From: Rubrobacter sp.
GTDB lineage: Bacteria; Actinomycetota; Rubrobacteria; Rubrobacterales; Rubrobacteraceae
Reading direction: 5' to 3'
DNA length: 5,798 nt
NCBI GenBank assembly: GCA_016781885.1
Contig: JADDPM010000124.1
Coordinates: forward strand, 1-5,798
Positions 1 through 5,536 of the stretch are shown piece after piece; the first letter of the stretch is position 1; each line of letters starts with the position of its first letter. A program made the translations under genes and the position numbers. The notes below the pieces were generated by a model. The model did no database searches, had not been told where the DNA came from, and worked only from the letters and a program-made list of their open reading frames with translations.

Positions 1-20
1 CGCAAGACCTGCTGAGAGAA

Positions 21-1184
21 GTGGATGCTGCGATCGACGAACAGCGCCTGGTTGAAACCTTGCGGGAATTGATCCGGCGGCGCAGCGTGAACCCCTTCGA
101 TGAAGCGACCTCGGAGGAACAGGGCGAAGAGGCCGTGGCTAAATATATGGCCAGTCGTCTTGCGGAGCTTCAGATTCAACACGAGTTGCACGAGCTAGGC
201 CCCAGGCGCTCGAATCTTATCGGCAAACTGGGACCTGCCTCGGAACCTGCCAGCGTCATGCTGGCTGGACACATGGACACGGTGCGCACGACCGGTTACC
301 AGAATGCCTACGTGGCGGAAGTTAGAGACGGCTACGTCTACGGTCGTGGGGCCTGCGATATGAAGGGCGCTTTAGCGTGCTACCTCGAGGTGCTGGAGGT
401 GCTTCGTGCGGTGGCGCCCCCGATGCGGGGCACCCTGTTCATCGTTGGAGTGGCAGACGAAGAACACCGAATGATCGGGGCGCGGGAGATTGGTGCGAGC
501 GGTCCTAAGACCGACGGCGTGATTGTGGGGGAGCCCACGGAGCTAAACATCTGCCCCGCCTCAAAGGGACGCGTAAGCACCTTTATCGTTACGCGAGGCC
601 GCGCCGCGCATAGCAGCGTGCCCGAGACTGGGATAAACGCCATAAACCACATGGGATACGTGCTGCGCTCCTTGGAGAGGTACTCCGCCAACCTACTCGA
701 GCGTGACGATCCCCACCCCCTGCTCGGCAATCCCCAGGTAAATGCGGGCGTGATCGCGGGCGGAACCCAGGCTAACATCGTCCCCGACGAGTGTCGTCTT
801 GAGGTCGACCGGCGGACTCTTCCCGGAGAAACAAAAGAGGCGGTCTACGATGAACTCGAAGCCGTGCTAGAGGAAGCCGGTGCCGAGACGGAGGGTTTCC
901 GGGGCTCTCTGACAGAGCCGAGCTTGCTGGTCCCCGCAAACGAGACCGAAACCAATCATCCGCTGGTCGCCGCGCTCGAAGGCAGCGCCGAGGACGTGTT
1001 CGGTAAGCGTCGGGAAGTCAAGGGATTCATGGCCGGCTCGGACGCGGCCTATTACGGCTCGCCGGCGGTGATCTGCGGTCCCGGCTCCATCGAGCAGGCC
1101 CACACCACAAATGAGTATGTTCCCATCACCGACCTGGTATCCGCAACGCGCATCTACCTGAGGACCGTGCTAGCGCTGGTTTAG
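21..1184 (+). CDS. M20 family metallopeptidase/amidohydrolase (ArgE/DapE-like)
   Basis: Predicted cytoplasmic two-metal hydrolase that cleaves an amide bond in a small peptide-like or N-acylated amino acid. All M20 active-site motifs are present (numbering from the GTG start): GHMDTV at 83-88 with metal ligand H84 and D86, GACDMKG at 110-116 with bridging D113, DEE at 146-148 with general base E147 and metal ligand E148, GEPT at 170-173 with E171, and QAHTTNEY at 359-366 with H361. The lid/dimerisation domain spans roughly 182-290 and carries the AAHSS motif (H197). The 387-residue length is normal for the ArgE/DapE/acetylornithine deacetylase group. There is no signal peptide. The exact substrate cannot be read from sequence; position ahead of two membrane proteins and threonine catabolism suggests a scavenged dipeptide or acyl-amino acid (inference). 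The frame stays open upstream to the window edge (QDLLRE before the GTG) and the GTG lacks a good ribosome binding site, so the true start may lie outside. Confidence 0.92.
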   Translation: MDAAIDEQRLVETLRELIRRRSVNPFDEATSEEQGEEAVAKYMASRLAELQIQHELHELGPRRSNLIGKLGPASEPASVMLAGHMDTVRTTGYQNAYVAEVRDGYVYGRGACDMKGALACYLEVLEVLRAVAPPMRGTLFIVGVADEEHRMIGAREIGASGPKTDGVIVGEPTELNICPASKGRVSTFIVTRGRAAHSSVPETGINAINHMGYVLRSLERYSANLLERDDPHPLLGNPQVNAGVIAGGTQANIVPDECRLEVDRRTLPGETKEAVYDELEAVLEEAGAETEGFRGSLTEPSLLVPANETETNHPLVAALEGSAEDVFGKRREVKGFMAGSDAAYYGSPAVICGPGSIEQAHTTNEYVPITDLVSATRIYLRTVLALV

Positions 1185-1227
1185 TGGGGATAGGGAGCCA
1201 TTGGTTGAGCAGCGGCAAAGCGAGCAA

Positions 1228-1254
1228 AGGAGGAAAGGGGAGATGCGGCAGTGA
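1228..1254 (+). promoter_or_regulatory. Ribosome binding region with ATG mini-ORF before the DUF3100 gene
   Basis: A strong Shine-Dalgarno sequence, AGGAGG, lies at 1228-1233. It is 9 bases from an ATG at 1243 that opens only a three-codon frame (Met-Arg-Gln-stop, TGA 1252-1254), and about 17 bases from the GTG at 1251 that starts the long frame. A second, weaker purine run (GGGGAG, 1237-1242) is placed 8 bases from that GTG. The mini-ORF stop overlaps the GTG start, so translation could be passed on by re-initiation, or the GTG may simply use the second site. Confidence 0.5.
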
Positions 1255-2096
1255 GTAATGTGTTTCGCAAGTTGGCTACCGAGTGGAAGCTGCACCTGGT
1301 AGTGGTTGTCCTGGTGGTGGTCTCGGAGCTTATCTACATTAGGGAGATACCTCTCGGGCCCGGGATCATCCTCCTCCTCCCACTTCTGTACGCTTTCATC
1401 CTCGGGGGGCTCCTGAACCCGAACGTGATCCGCCGCAGCGTTGGCGGCTTGGTAAGAAGCCGGGAGGTCCGCGCGGCTTCTCCTTACATCGTCATAGCCG
1501 TCATGCCGCTCATCGCCAAGTTCGGCACGCTGGTTGGCCCCTCCATGAAGACCATCATCGAGGCGGGACCGGCCTTGATACTCCAGGAGCTAGGCAATGT
1601 GGGAACGGTTCTCTTTGCCTTTCCGGTCGCCGTGTTCCTTTTGAGGATGGGGCGCGAAGTCATCGGCGCGGCCCACTCCATCGCCCGCGAGCCGAACGTC
1701 GCGCTCATCTCAGACAAGTACGGTCTTAGCAGCAAGGAGGGAACCGGGGTCATGGGTGTTTACATTACCGGCACGCTCTTCGGTACCATCTTTTTCGCGA
1801 TCATAGCCTCGCTGGTGGGGAGCCTGAATTTGCTCCATCCCTATGCCTTGGGCATGGCTTGTGGTATTGGGAGCGCCAGCATGATGGCGGCCTGCACCGG
1901 GGCTCTGGCCAACATCTTTCCCCAGATGGAGGATCAGATCGTGGCCTTCGCGGGTGCCAGCAATATCCTGACCTACGGAAACGGTTTGTATATAAGTCTC
2001 TTCGTCACTATACCCATCTGCGAATTTCTCTACCGCCGTTTCGGTCGGGAAGAGCCTGAACCAGCGTCTACCACGGAGGGGGGCGCCGCACGATGA
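1251..2096 (+). CDS. DUF3100-type multi-pass membrane protein, probable transporter subunit
   Basis: Integral inner-membrane protein of 281 residues, recognised from memory as resembling the DUF3100 family, whose function is not established. About seven hydrophobic segments are visible: near 13-30, 36-55, 77-97, 111-131, 166-190, 195-222 and 230-258. The sixth contains a small-residue-rich stretch, GMACGIGSASMMAACTG (201-217), and charged loops (for example REPNVALISDKYG, 146-158) separate the segments. Such glycine/serine-rich re-entrant-looking stretches are common in secondary transporters, so carrier function is likely but is an inference. It sits 66 bases after the amidohydrolase gene and its stop overlaps the next start (ATGA), arguing for coupled translation and a joint complex. 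The hydrophilic tail (265-281) shows no motif. GTG 1251 is chosen because it begins just before the first hydrophobic segment. Confidence 0.8.
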   Translation: MSNVFRKLATEWKLHLVVVVLVVVSELIYIREIPLGPGIILLLPLLYAFILGGLLNPNVIRRSVGGLVRSREVRAASPYIVIAVMPLIAKFGTLVGPSMKTIIEAGPALILQELGNVGTVLFAFPVAVFLLRMGREVIGAAHSIAREPNVALISDKYGLSSKEGTGVMGVYITGTLFGTIFFAIIASLVGSLNLLHPYALGMACGIGSASMMAACTGALANIFPQMEDQIVAFAGASNILTYGNGLYISLFVTIPICEFLYRRFGREEPEPASTTEGGAAR

Positions 2097-2572
2097 CCCA
2101 AGCGGAAGCGGAACGCCCCACCATAAACCTCCTGGATCACGCTATCCTGCTCGTGGTGGTCTTGGCCATCGCTCTCATCGGCAACTTCGTCGGCCCCGAC
2201 ATCCCGATCCTCGACGCCCTGCCGGGCATGTTTATCCTGTACGTGATAACGATGGTTGGGCTGGTGGTCACCAAGTACGCGCCGTTCTATCTACCGAGCG
2301 TAGCCTGGATCTCACTCGTGGCGATACTCGTAACCCTGCCCTGGATCCCGGGCCAGGAATGGCTCGGGGGCCATCTGGAGAAGGTCGACTTCCTGGCCCT
2401 CGCGACTCCGGTGCTCGCCTACGCCGGCCTCGCCATCACCAGAAACGAGGTCGACACTTTCGCCAGGTCGGGGTGGAAGATCGTCGTGGTGGCCTTGCTG
2501 GTCTTCCTAGGCTCCTACGTTTCCTCTGCGGCCGTCGCGCAGGCTGTGCTGACGCTACAGGGCGAGATTTAG
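2093..2572 (+). CDS. Small five-helix membrane protein, putative partner of the DUF3100 protein
   Basis: Hydrophobic protein of 159 residues with about five predicted membrane segments (14-33, 43-60, 67-84, 98-115, 128-150) and a short polar N-terminus. I do not recognise a named family with certainty. The run PVLAYAGLAITRNEVDTFARSG (106-127 region) resembles the linker between helices near the end of several secondary carriers. It overlaps the DUF3100 gene by four bases (ATGA) and has a GGAGG at 2075-2079, somewhat far (13 bases) from the ATG. The overlap and the complementary helix counts (about 7 plus 5, giving 12) suggest that the two proteins form one split transporter, by analogy with two-subunit carriers such as MadL/MadM. 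The analogy concerns layout only, not sequence. The stop is one base before the next gene's first possible ATG. Confidence 0.72.
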   Translation: MTQAEAERPTINLLDHAILLVVVLAIALIGNFVGPDIPILDALPGMFILYVITMVGLVVTKYAPFYLPSVAWISLVAILVTLPWIPGQEWLGGHLEKVDFLALATPVLAYAGLAITRNEVDTFARSGWKIVVVALLVFLGSYVSSAAVAQAVLTLQGEI

Positions 2573-2573
2573 A

Positions 2574-3683
2574 ATGGTGGGTCAAGGTGGGGTCAGCGAG
2601 AGGAGCCAGCCCCCGGCGCGGACTTTGCCGGCTGACTCCATGCGTGCAGTGAGAAAGGTTCGGCGAGACCCGGGCTTTGAGGTGGGTGTTGCTTCTGTTC
2701 CGAAGGTGGGACCCCATGAAGCTCTCCTGGAGGTCAAAGCGGCTTCGATCTGTGGTACGGACCTGCACATCCACGCTTGGGACGAATGGGCTGCCCATAA
2801 CGTCGAGCCTCCCCTTATCGTGGGCCACGAGTGCTGCGGCGTCGTAGTGGATATCGGAGAAGAGGTCGAAGGGCTGGAGGTTGGGCCCCTCGCCGCCGTA
2901 GAGGGGCACTTTTTCTGTGAACACTGTCTGATGTGCCAGACCGACCGTCGCCACCTGTGCCTGAACATGAAGCTTTTCGGGGTGACTACCGACGGAGGTT
3001 TCGCTGAGTACGTCCGGGTCCCGGCGCGCAACGTCTGGAAACTCCCCTCCGGTACTCCGCCAGCCTTGGGTGCCCTCATGGACCCTTTCGGTAACGCCGT
3101 CCACGCGGTCTTCGCCGGCGGTGACGTAGCCGGCCAGATGGTCGCCGTGACGGGTTGCGGTCCCATAGGACTCATGGCCGTAGCCATCTGCCGCGCCTCG
3201 GGCGCGGCGCATGTCCTGGCCACCGACGTGAGCTCCTATCGCCTCGATTTGGCACGGAAGATGGGGGCGAACACCGTGGTGGACGTTTCGGAGTCGAGTC
3301 CTCCAGCAGCGATCGGAGGAGAAGGGGTGGATGTACTGCTAGAGTTTAGCGGGCACCCAGACGCTATAAACCAGGGCCTGGACCTATTACGGCCAGGCGG
3401 GAGAGCCGCTCTGCTGGGTCTGCCACCGAGCGAGGTAGAGCTAAAGCTCGCCGACCGAGTGGTCCTCAAGGGCGTCTCATTACACGGTGTCTTCGGTCGC
3501 CGCATCTTCGAGACCTGGTACCGGGCCACCAATCTCCTGAAGAAGGTGGACCTTACGCCGGTGATTACTCACTCCTTCGCTCTGGAAGACATCGAGCAAG
3601 CTTTAGCGCTGATACGTTCAGGAGAATGCGGGAAAGTGGTGCTGTCGCCACCGGGAACCGAAGCGCCGTCTTTAGATCTTTGA
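2574..3683 (+). CDS. tdh: L-threonine 3-dehydrogenase (zinc-dependent, NAD)
   Basis: Oxidises L-threonine to 2-amino-3-oxobutyrate with NAD+, in the cytoplasm. It belongs to the zinc medium-chain dehydrogenases. Visible motifs (from ATG 2574): ICGTDLH with catalytic-zinc Cys60, GHE at 84-86 with His85 and Glu86, VEGH at 109-112, the structural-zinc cysteines 115, 118, 121 and 129, DPFGNAVH at 170-177, the Rossmann loop GCGPIG at 194-199 with acidic Asp218 (NAD preference), and YRLDLARKMGA at 222-232. The C-terminal FGRRIFETWY (307-316) and RSGECGKVVLS are characteristic of threonine dehydrogenase rather than sorbitol or alcohol dehydrogenases. The frame is 369 residues; E. coli Tdh is about 341. 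The first 22 residues have no counterpart, so ATG 2640 (MRAVRKV, 347 residues) is the likelier start, although neither has a strong ribosome site. In the usual G-D-x-V turn before VEGH this protein has GPLA (104-107). kbl follows directly. Confidence 0.95.
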   Translation: MVGQGGVSERSQPPARTLPADSMRAVRKVRRDPGFEVGVASVPKVGPHEALLEVKAASICGTDLHIHAWDEWAAHNVEPPLIVGHECCGVVVDIGEEVEGLEVGPLAAVEGHFFCEHCLMCQTDRRHLCLNMKLFGVTTDGGFAEYVRVPARNVWKLPSGTPPALGALMDPFGNAVHAVFAGGDVAGQMVAVTGCGPIGLMAVAICRASGAAHVLATDVSSYRLDLARKMGANTVVDVSESSPPAAIGGEGVDVLLEFSGHPDAINQGLDLLRPGGRAALLGLPPSEVELKLADRVVLKGVSLHGVFGRRIFETWYRATNLLKKVDLTPVITHSFALEDIEQALALIRSGECGKVVLSPPGTEAPSLDL

Positions 3684-3695
3684 GCCATGAGACTG

Positions 3696-3712
3696 AAGGG
3701 AAAGCGAAGATG
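3696..3712 (+). promoter_or_regulatory. Ribosome binding site and start choice for kbl
   Basis: AAGGG at 3696-3700 lies 9 bases before ATG 3710. This supports 3710 as the start over the in-frame ATG at 3626, which would add 28 unmatched residues and overlap the end of tdh by 58 bases. Confidence 0.7.
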
Positions 3713-4918
3713 GAAACTACACGCCACAATCCGCTGGAGTATCTGGGCACAGAGATTGCCGAACTGAAGAATGAAGGTCTCTTCCGGAGGCCACCGGTCC
3801 TGGAAGGGGCGTCACGGGCACGGAGCCGGATCAACGGCCGCGAGGTTATCAATCTATCCTCCAACAACTACCTGGGGCTGTCCGACGACCCGCGTCTCAA
3901 GGAAGCAGCCATCCGGGCTACCGAGTCGCACGGTGTTGGCTCGGGGGCAGTACGGACCATCATCGGGACCCAGGATCTGCACCTTGAGCTGGAGAGCAAG
4001 CTGGCCGAATTCAAGAAGACGGAGGCGGTCCTGGTCTTCCAGTCGGGGTTCACAGCGAACGCGGGAACGGTGTCAGCGATCCTGAGCCGTCAAGACCATA
4101 TAGTCTCTGACCGCCTGAACCACGCCTCCATCATAGACGGAGCGCGCCTGTCTAGGGCCAAAATTCACGTCTACGAACACTCGGACATGGAAAGCCTGCA
4201 CGAGAAACTGGACGAGGCGCGGGCCGGAGCGGAGGAATCTGGGGGCCGGATTCTAGTCATCACGGACGGGATTTTCTCCATGGATGGGGACATTGCTCGC
4301 CTGCCTGAGGTAGTAGAGCTTGCGGAGGAGTATGAGGCCATTATGCAGGTAGACGACGCTCACGCCTCCGGGGTTCTCGGCGCAGGTGGCCGGGGGACGG
4401 TGGACCACTTCGGCCTCCACGGCCGCGTGGATGTGCAGGTGGGCACCCTCTCCAAGGCCATCGGGGTCTTAGGCGGCTACGTCGCCGGAAGCCGAACCCT
4501 CATCGACTTCCTGATCCACCGCGCCCGACCGCTCCTGTTCTCCACCAGCCACCCGCCGGCTGTTACGGCCGCCTGCATCACTGCAGTGGACATCCTGCTC
4601 TCGGAGCCCGAAATCATAGAGCGTCTCTGGGAGAACACCCGGTTCTTCAAGGATGGCCTGACGTCTTTGGGGTTCGACACAGGGATTTCGGAGACGCCGA
4701 TCACCCCGGTCATCGTAGGTGAGGGGGCGAAGGCCATGGAGCTCTCGGACAAGCTCTTCGAGGCTGGGATCTTCGCTCAAGGAATAGCCTTCCCGACCGT
4801 TCCCCGAGATTCCGCCCGGGTGCGAACCATGGTCATGGCAACCCATACCAGAGAGGACCTAGGTCACGCCTTGGAGGTGTTCGAGCGGGTAGGCAAGGAG
4901 ATGAATCTGATCCCTTAG
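3710..4918 (+). CDS. kbl: Glycine C-acetyltransferase (2-amino-3-ketobutyrate CoA ligase)
   Basis: PLP enzyme of the alpha-oxoamine synthase family that splits 2-amino-3-oxobutyrate with CoA into glycine and acetyl-CoA, completing threonine breakdown after Tdh. Key residues (numbering from ATG 3710): NNYLGL at 52-57, SHGVGSGAVR at 73-82, GTQDLHLELE at 86-95, NHAS with PLP-stacking His138, ITDGIFSMDGD (184-194), VDDAHASG with Asp215 and His218, TLSKAIG with the Schiff-base Lys249, and ARVRTMVMATH with Arg372. Length 402 matches the roughly 398 of E. coli Kbl. The start at 3710 is supported by a Shine-Dalgarno sequence and by alignment of the N-terminus (NPLEYLGTEIAELKNEGLF) with known Kbl proteins. 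8-Amino-7-oxononanoate synthase (BioF) has the same fold; the adjacent tdh, 26 bases upstream, and the lack of other biotin genes favour Kbl. Confidence 0.94.
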   Translation: METTRHNPLEYLGTEIAELKNEGLFRRPPVLEGASRARSRINGREVINLSSNNYLGLSDDPRLKEAAIRATESHGVGSGAVRTIIGTQDLHLELESKLAEFKKTEAVLVFQSGFTANAGTVSAILSRQDHIVSDRLNHASIIDGARLSRAKIHVYEHSDMESLHEKLDEARAGAEESGGRILVITDGIFSMDGDIARLPEVVELAEEYEAIMQVDDAHASGVLGAGGRGTVDHFGLHGRVDVQVGTLSKAIGVLGGYVAGSRTLIDFLIHRARPLLFSTSHPPAVTAACITAVDILLSEPEIIERLWENTRFFKDGLTSLGFDTGISETPITPVIVGEGAKAMELSDKLFEAGIFAQGIAFPTVPRDSARVRTMVMATHTREDLGHALEVFERVGKEMNLIP

Positions 4919-5009
4919 ACGAGTTCCTTGAGTGCGTACTCGACGATGAGCAGTTAGCTTGGGGCCGCCCGCTCAAAGCGCACCTTCCTGTTGTTATCAC
5001 CCAATAGCA

Positions 5010-5029
5010 CCCGGAAGCGCAAAGCCGGG
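5010..5029 (+). terminator. Weak hairpin downstream of kbl, possible transcription end
   Basis: CCCGG at 5010-5014 pairs with CCGGG at 5025-5029 around a 10-base loop. It is the first GC-rich stem after the operon (about 90 bases past the kbl stop), but no T-run follows, so it is not a typical intrinsic terminator. Shorter stems (CGAGT 4920-4924 with ACTCG 4938-4942; GAGGT 5054-5058 with ACCTC 5067-5071) are weaker still. Confidence 0.22.
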
Positions 5030-5130
5030 CATAGTCAGGCAATATGCTCGATAGAGGTTCGAAAAGACCTCGGATGGACGTTTGAGGGCTGCAGACGGCG
5101 TGCGGCCCGACGTTATCGCCCCGCCGCCCG

Positions 5131-5160
5131 GCGAGTTCTTATCTGGGAGGGAGAACTCGC
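5131..5160. repeat. Perfect 9-bp inverted repeat (strong hairpin)
   Basis: GCGAGTTCT at 5131-5139 is the exact reverse complement of AGAACTCGC at 5152-5160. A further T-G wobble pair (5140, 5151) leaves a 10-base loop, ATCTGGGAGG. This is the strongest stem in the gene-free region. There is no T-run on either side, so factor-independent termination is not supported. It could be a protein-binding dyad, a recombination-related site or a structural remnant. Confidence 0.75.
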
Positions 5161-5231
5161 GATTAGCATCGAAACCCGGACTCTGGTGTCACTGCCCAGG
5201 GCCGTCTCTAACGCAGGCTGACGACTGCGGA

Positions 5232-5253
5232 CGTACTGCAACCGTACTGCAAC
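5232..5253. repeat. 11-bp tandem direct repeat
   Basis: CGTACTGCAAC occurs twice head to tail (5232-5242 and 5243-5253) without mismatch. The 11-base period is about one helical turn, so the copies would present the same face to a protein. It lies about 115 bases from the tRNA 3' fragment, a setting in which integrase or excisionase arm sites occur, but no binding protein can be named. Confidence 0.8.
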
Positions 5254-5256
5254 CGG

Positions 5257-5279
5257 GCCGGTACAAGCTAGTACGCGGC
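5257..5279. repeat. GTAC-centred inverted repeat with one bulged base
   Basis: GCCGGTAC (5257-5264) pairs with GTAC-G-CGGC (5271-5279) if G5275 is bulged, giving eight pairs around a six-base loop, AAGCTA. With the adjacent tandem repeat this makes four GTAC tetramers in 42 bases (5233, 5244, 5261, 5271). Confidence 0.55.
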
Positions 5280-5357
5280 GGACAACCGCTGCCAGCAATC
5301 CCGCAAAATCCTGCAAGTAAGGGTAATCACCGGACACGCTAGGACGGGCTAGAATAT

Positions 5358-5378
5358 GCCAGTGGGCTTTTGCACGGC
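5358..5378. repeat. Imperfect hairpin spanning the junction of the tRNA fragment
   Basis: GCC-A-GTG (5358-5364) pairs with CAC-GGC (5373-5378) with A5361 bulged and an eight-base loop, GGCTTTTG. The 3' arm lies in the tRNA-Ala anticodon loop and stem, the 5' arm in non-tRNA sequence, so the stem straddles the point where tRNA similarity begins. Confidence 0.45.
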
Positions 5379-5410
5379 GGAGGTCAGGGGTTCGACTCCC
5401 CTCGGCTCCA
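5366..5410 (+). pseudogene. 3' half of tRNA-Ala(UGC), 5' half missing; possible attachment-site remnant
   Basis: Counting back from a perfect T-arm gives a coherent tRNA 3' half. The T-stem AGGGG (5386-5390)/CCCCT (5398-5402) closes the loop TTCGACT. The acceptor 3' strand is CGGCTCC (5403-5409), followed by discriminator A5410. The variable loop is AGGTC (5381-5385) and the anticodon-stem 3' strand is GGCGG (5376-5380). The loop TTTGCAC (5369-5375) has T33, anticodon TGC and A37. Upstream there is no D-arm, no GGGGCCG-type 5' acceptor strand in place, and only the inner three positions of the anticodon stem can pair (5366-5368). CCA is not encoded (CTC follows). It therefore cannot be a working tRNA and looks like the 3' copy left by site-specific integration at a tRNA-Ala gene. 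A tmRNA 3' end is less likely given the standard variable and anticodon loops. Confidence 0.72.
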
Positions 5411-5515
5411 CTCAGAAGACCTTGTGTCTGCGGGGAAAACGTGAGGGCGGTATACGGACTTGCGAGAAGACTCCTACTATTGGGCAGCTCGGTGAATTAG
5501 GGCAACCAGGGTGGC

Positions 5516-5536
5516 TTGCGCATAGAGCTAGCGCAA
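5516..5536 (-). repeat. 6-bp perfect inverted repeat at the end of the GH13 gene
   Basis: TTGCGC (5516-5521) and GCGCAA (5531-5536) flank a nine-base loop that contains the minus-strand stop codon. In the minus-strand transcript it would form a short stem right at the gene end. No U-run follows, so a terminator role is unsupported. Confidence 0.4.

Larger units (their letters stand above)
4919..5365. other. Intergenic stretch without a convincing gene, rich in small repeats
   Basis: About 450 bases between kbl and the tRNA fragment. Short open frames at 4991-5221 and 5082-5342 (plus) and 5113-5337 (minus) exist, but their products are arginine/proline-rich, have no recognisable motif, lack good ribosome sites and overlap one another, so I do not call them genes. 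What can be seen is weak hairpins near the kbl end, a strong hairpin at 5131-5160, an 11-bp tandem repeat at 5232-5253 and a GTAC-rich inverted repeat at 5257-5279. No complete RNA gene, integrase or promoter pair was recognised. Confidence 0.6.

Noticed and set aside
1..15. End of an upstream gene (TGA at 13-15 in another frame)
   Set aside because: Only four codons would be visible, and the M20 frame itself is also open to the edge, so there is not enough to call it.
2436..3223. Long minus-strand open frames opposite the membrane gene and tdh
   Set aside because: They lie antisense to the well-supported tdh (one also to the end of the small membrane gene), have no recognisable motifs, and are typical of high-GC DNA.
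3710..4918. BioF (8-amino-7-oxononanoate synthase) as an alternative name
   Set aside because: Same fold and motifs, but the tdh neighbour, the NEGLF N-terminus, the 402-residue length and the absence of other biotin genes favour Kbl.
4961..4984. Displaced 5' half of the tRNA-Ala gene, or a tRNA interrupted by an intron-like insert
   Set aside because: GGGGCCG at 4961-4967 can pair with CGGCTCC at 5403-5409 and a GCTCA-AAGCGC stretch follows, but there is no proper D-arm or D-loop GG and no anticodon-stem 5' strand. A seven-base match allowing wobble is quite likely by chance over this distance.
4991..5342. Small open frames in the intergenic stretch, possibly a decayed integrase end
   Set aside because: Products show no integrase catalytic residues or other motif, have biased Arg/Pro composition as random GC-rich frames do, and lack ribosome binding sites.
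5345..5356. Promoter -10 (TAGAAT at 5350-5355) before the tRNA fragment
   Set aside because: No acceptable -35 element at 16-18 bases upstream, and the RNA downstream is incomplete.
5366..5410. tmRNA (ssrA) 3' end
   Set aside because: The T-arm and CGGCTCC acceptor strand resemble tmRNA, but the five-base AGGTC variable loop and a TTTGCAC anticodon loop fit tRNA-Ala(UGC), and no tmRNA 5' segment with its TTCGAC motif occurs upstream in the window.
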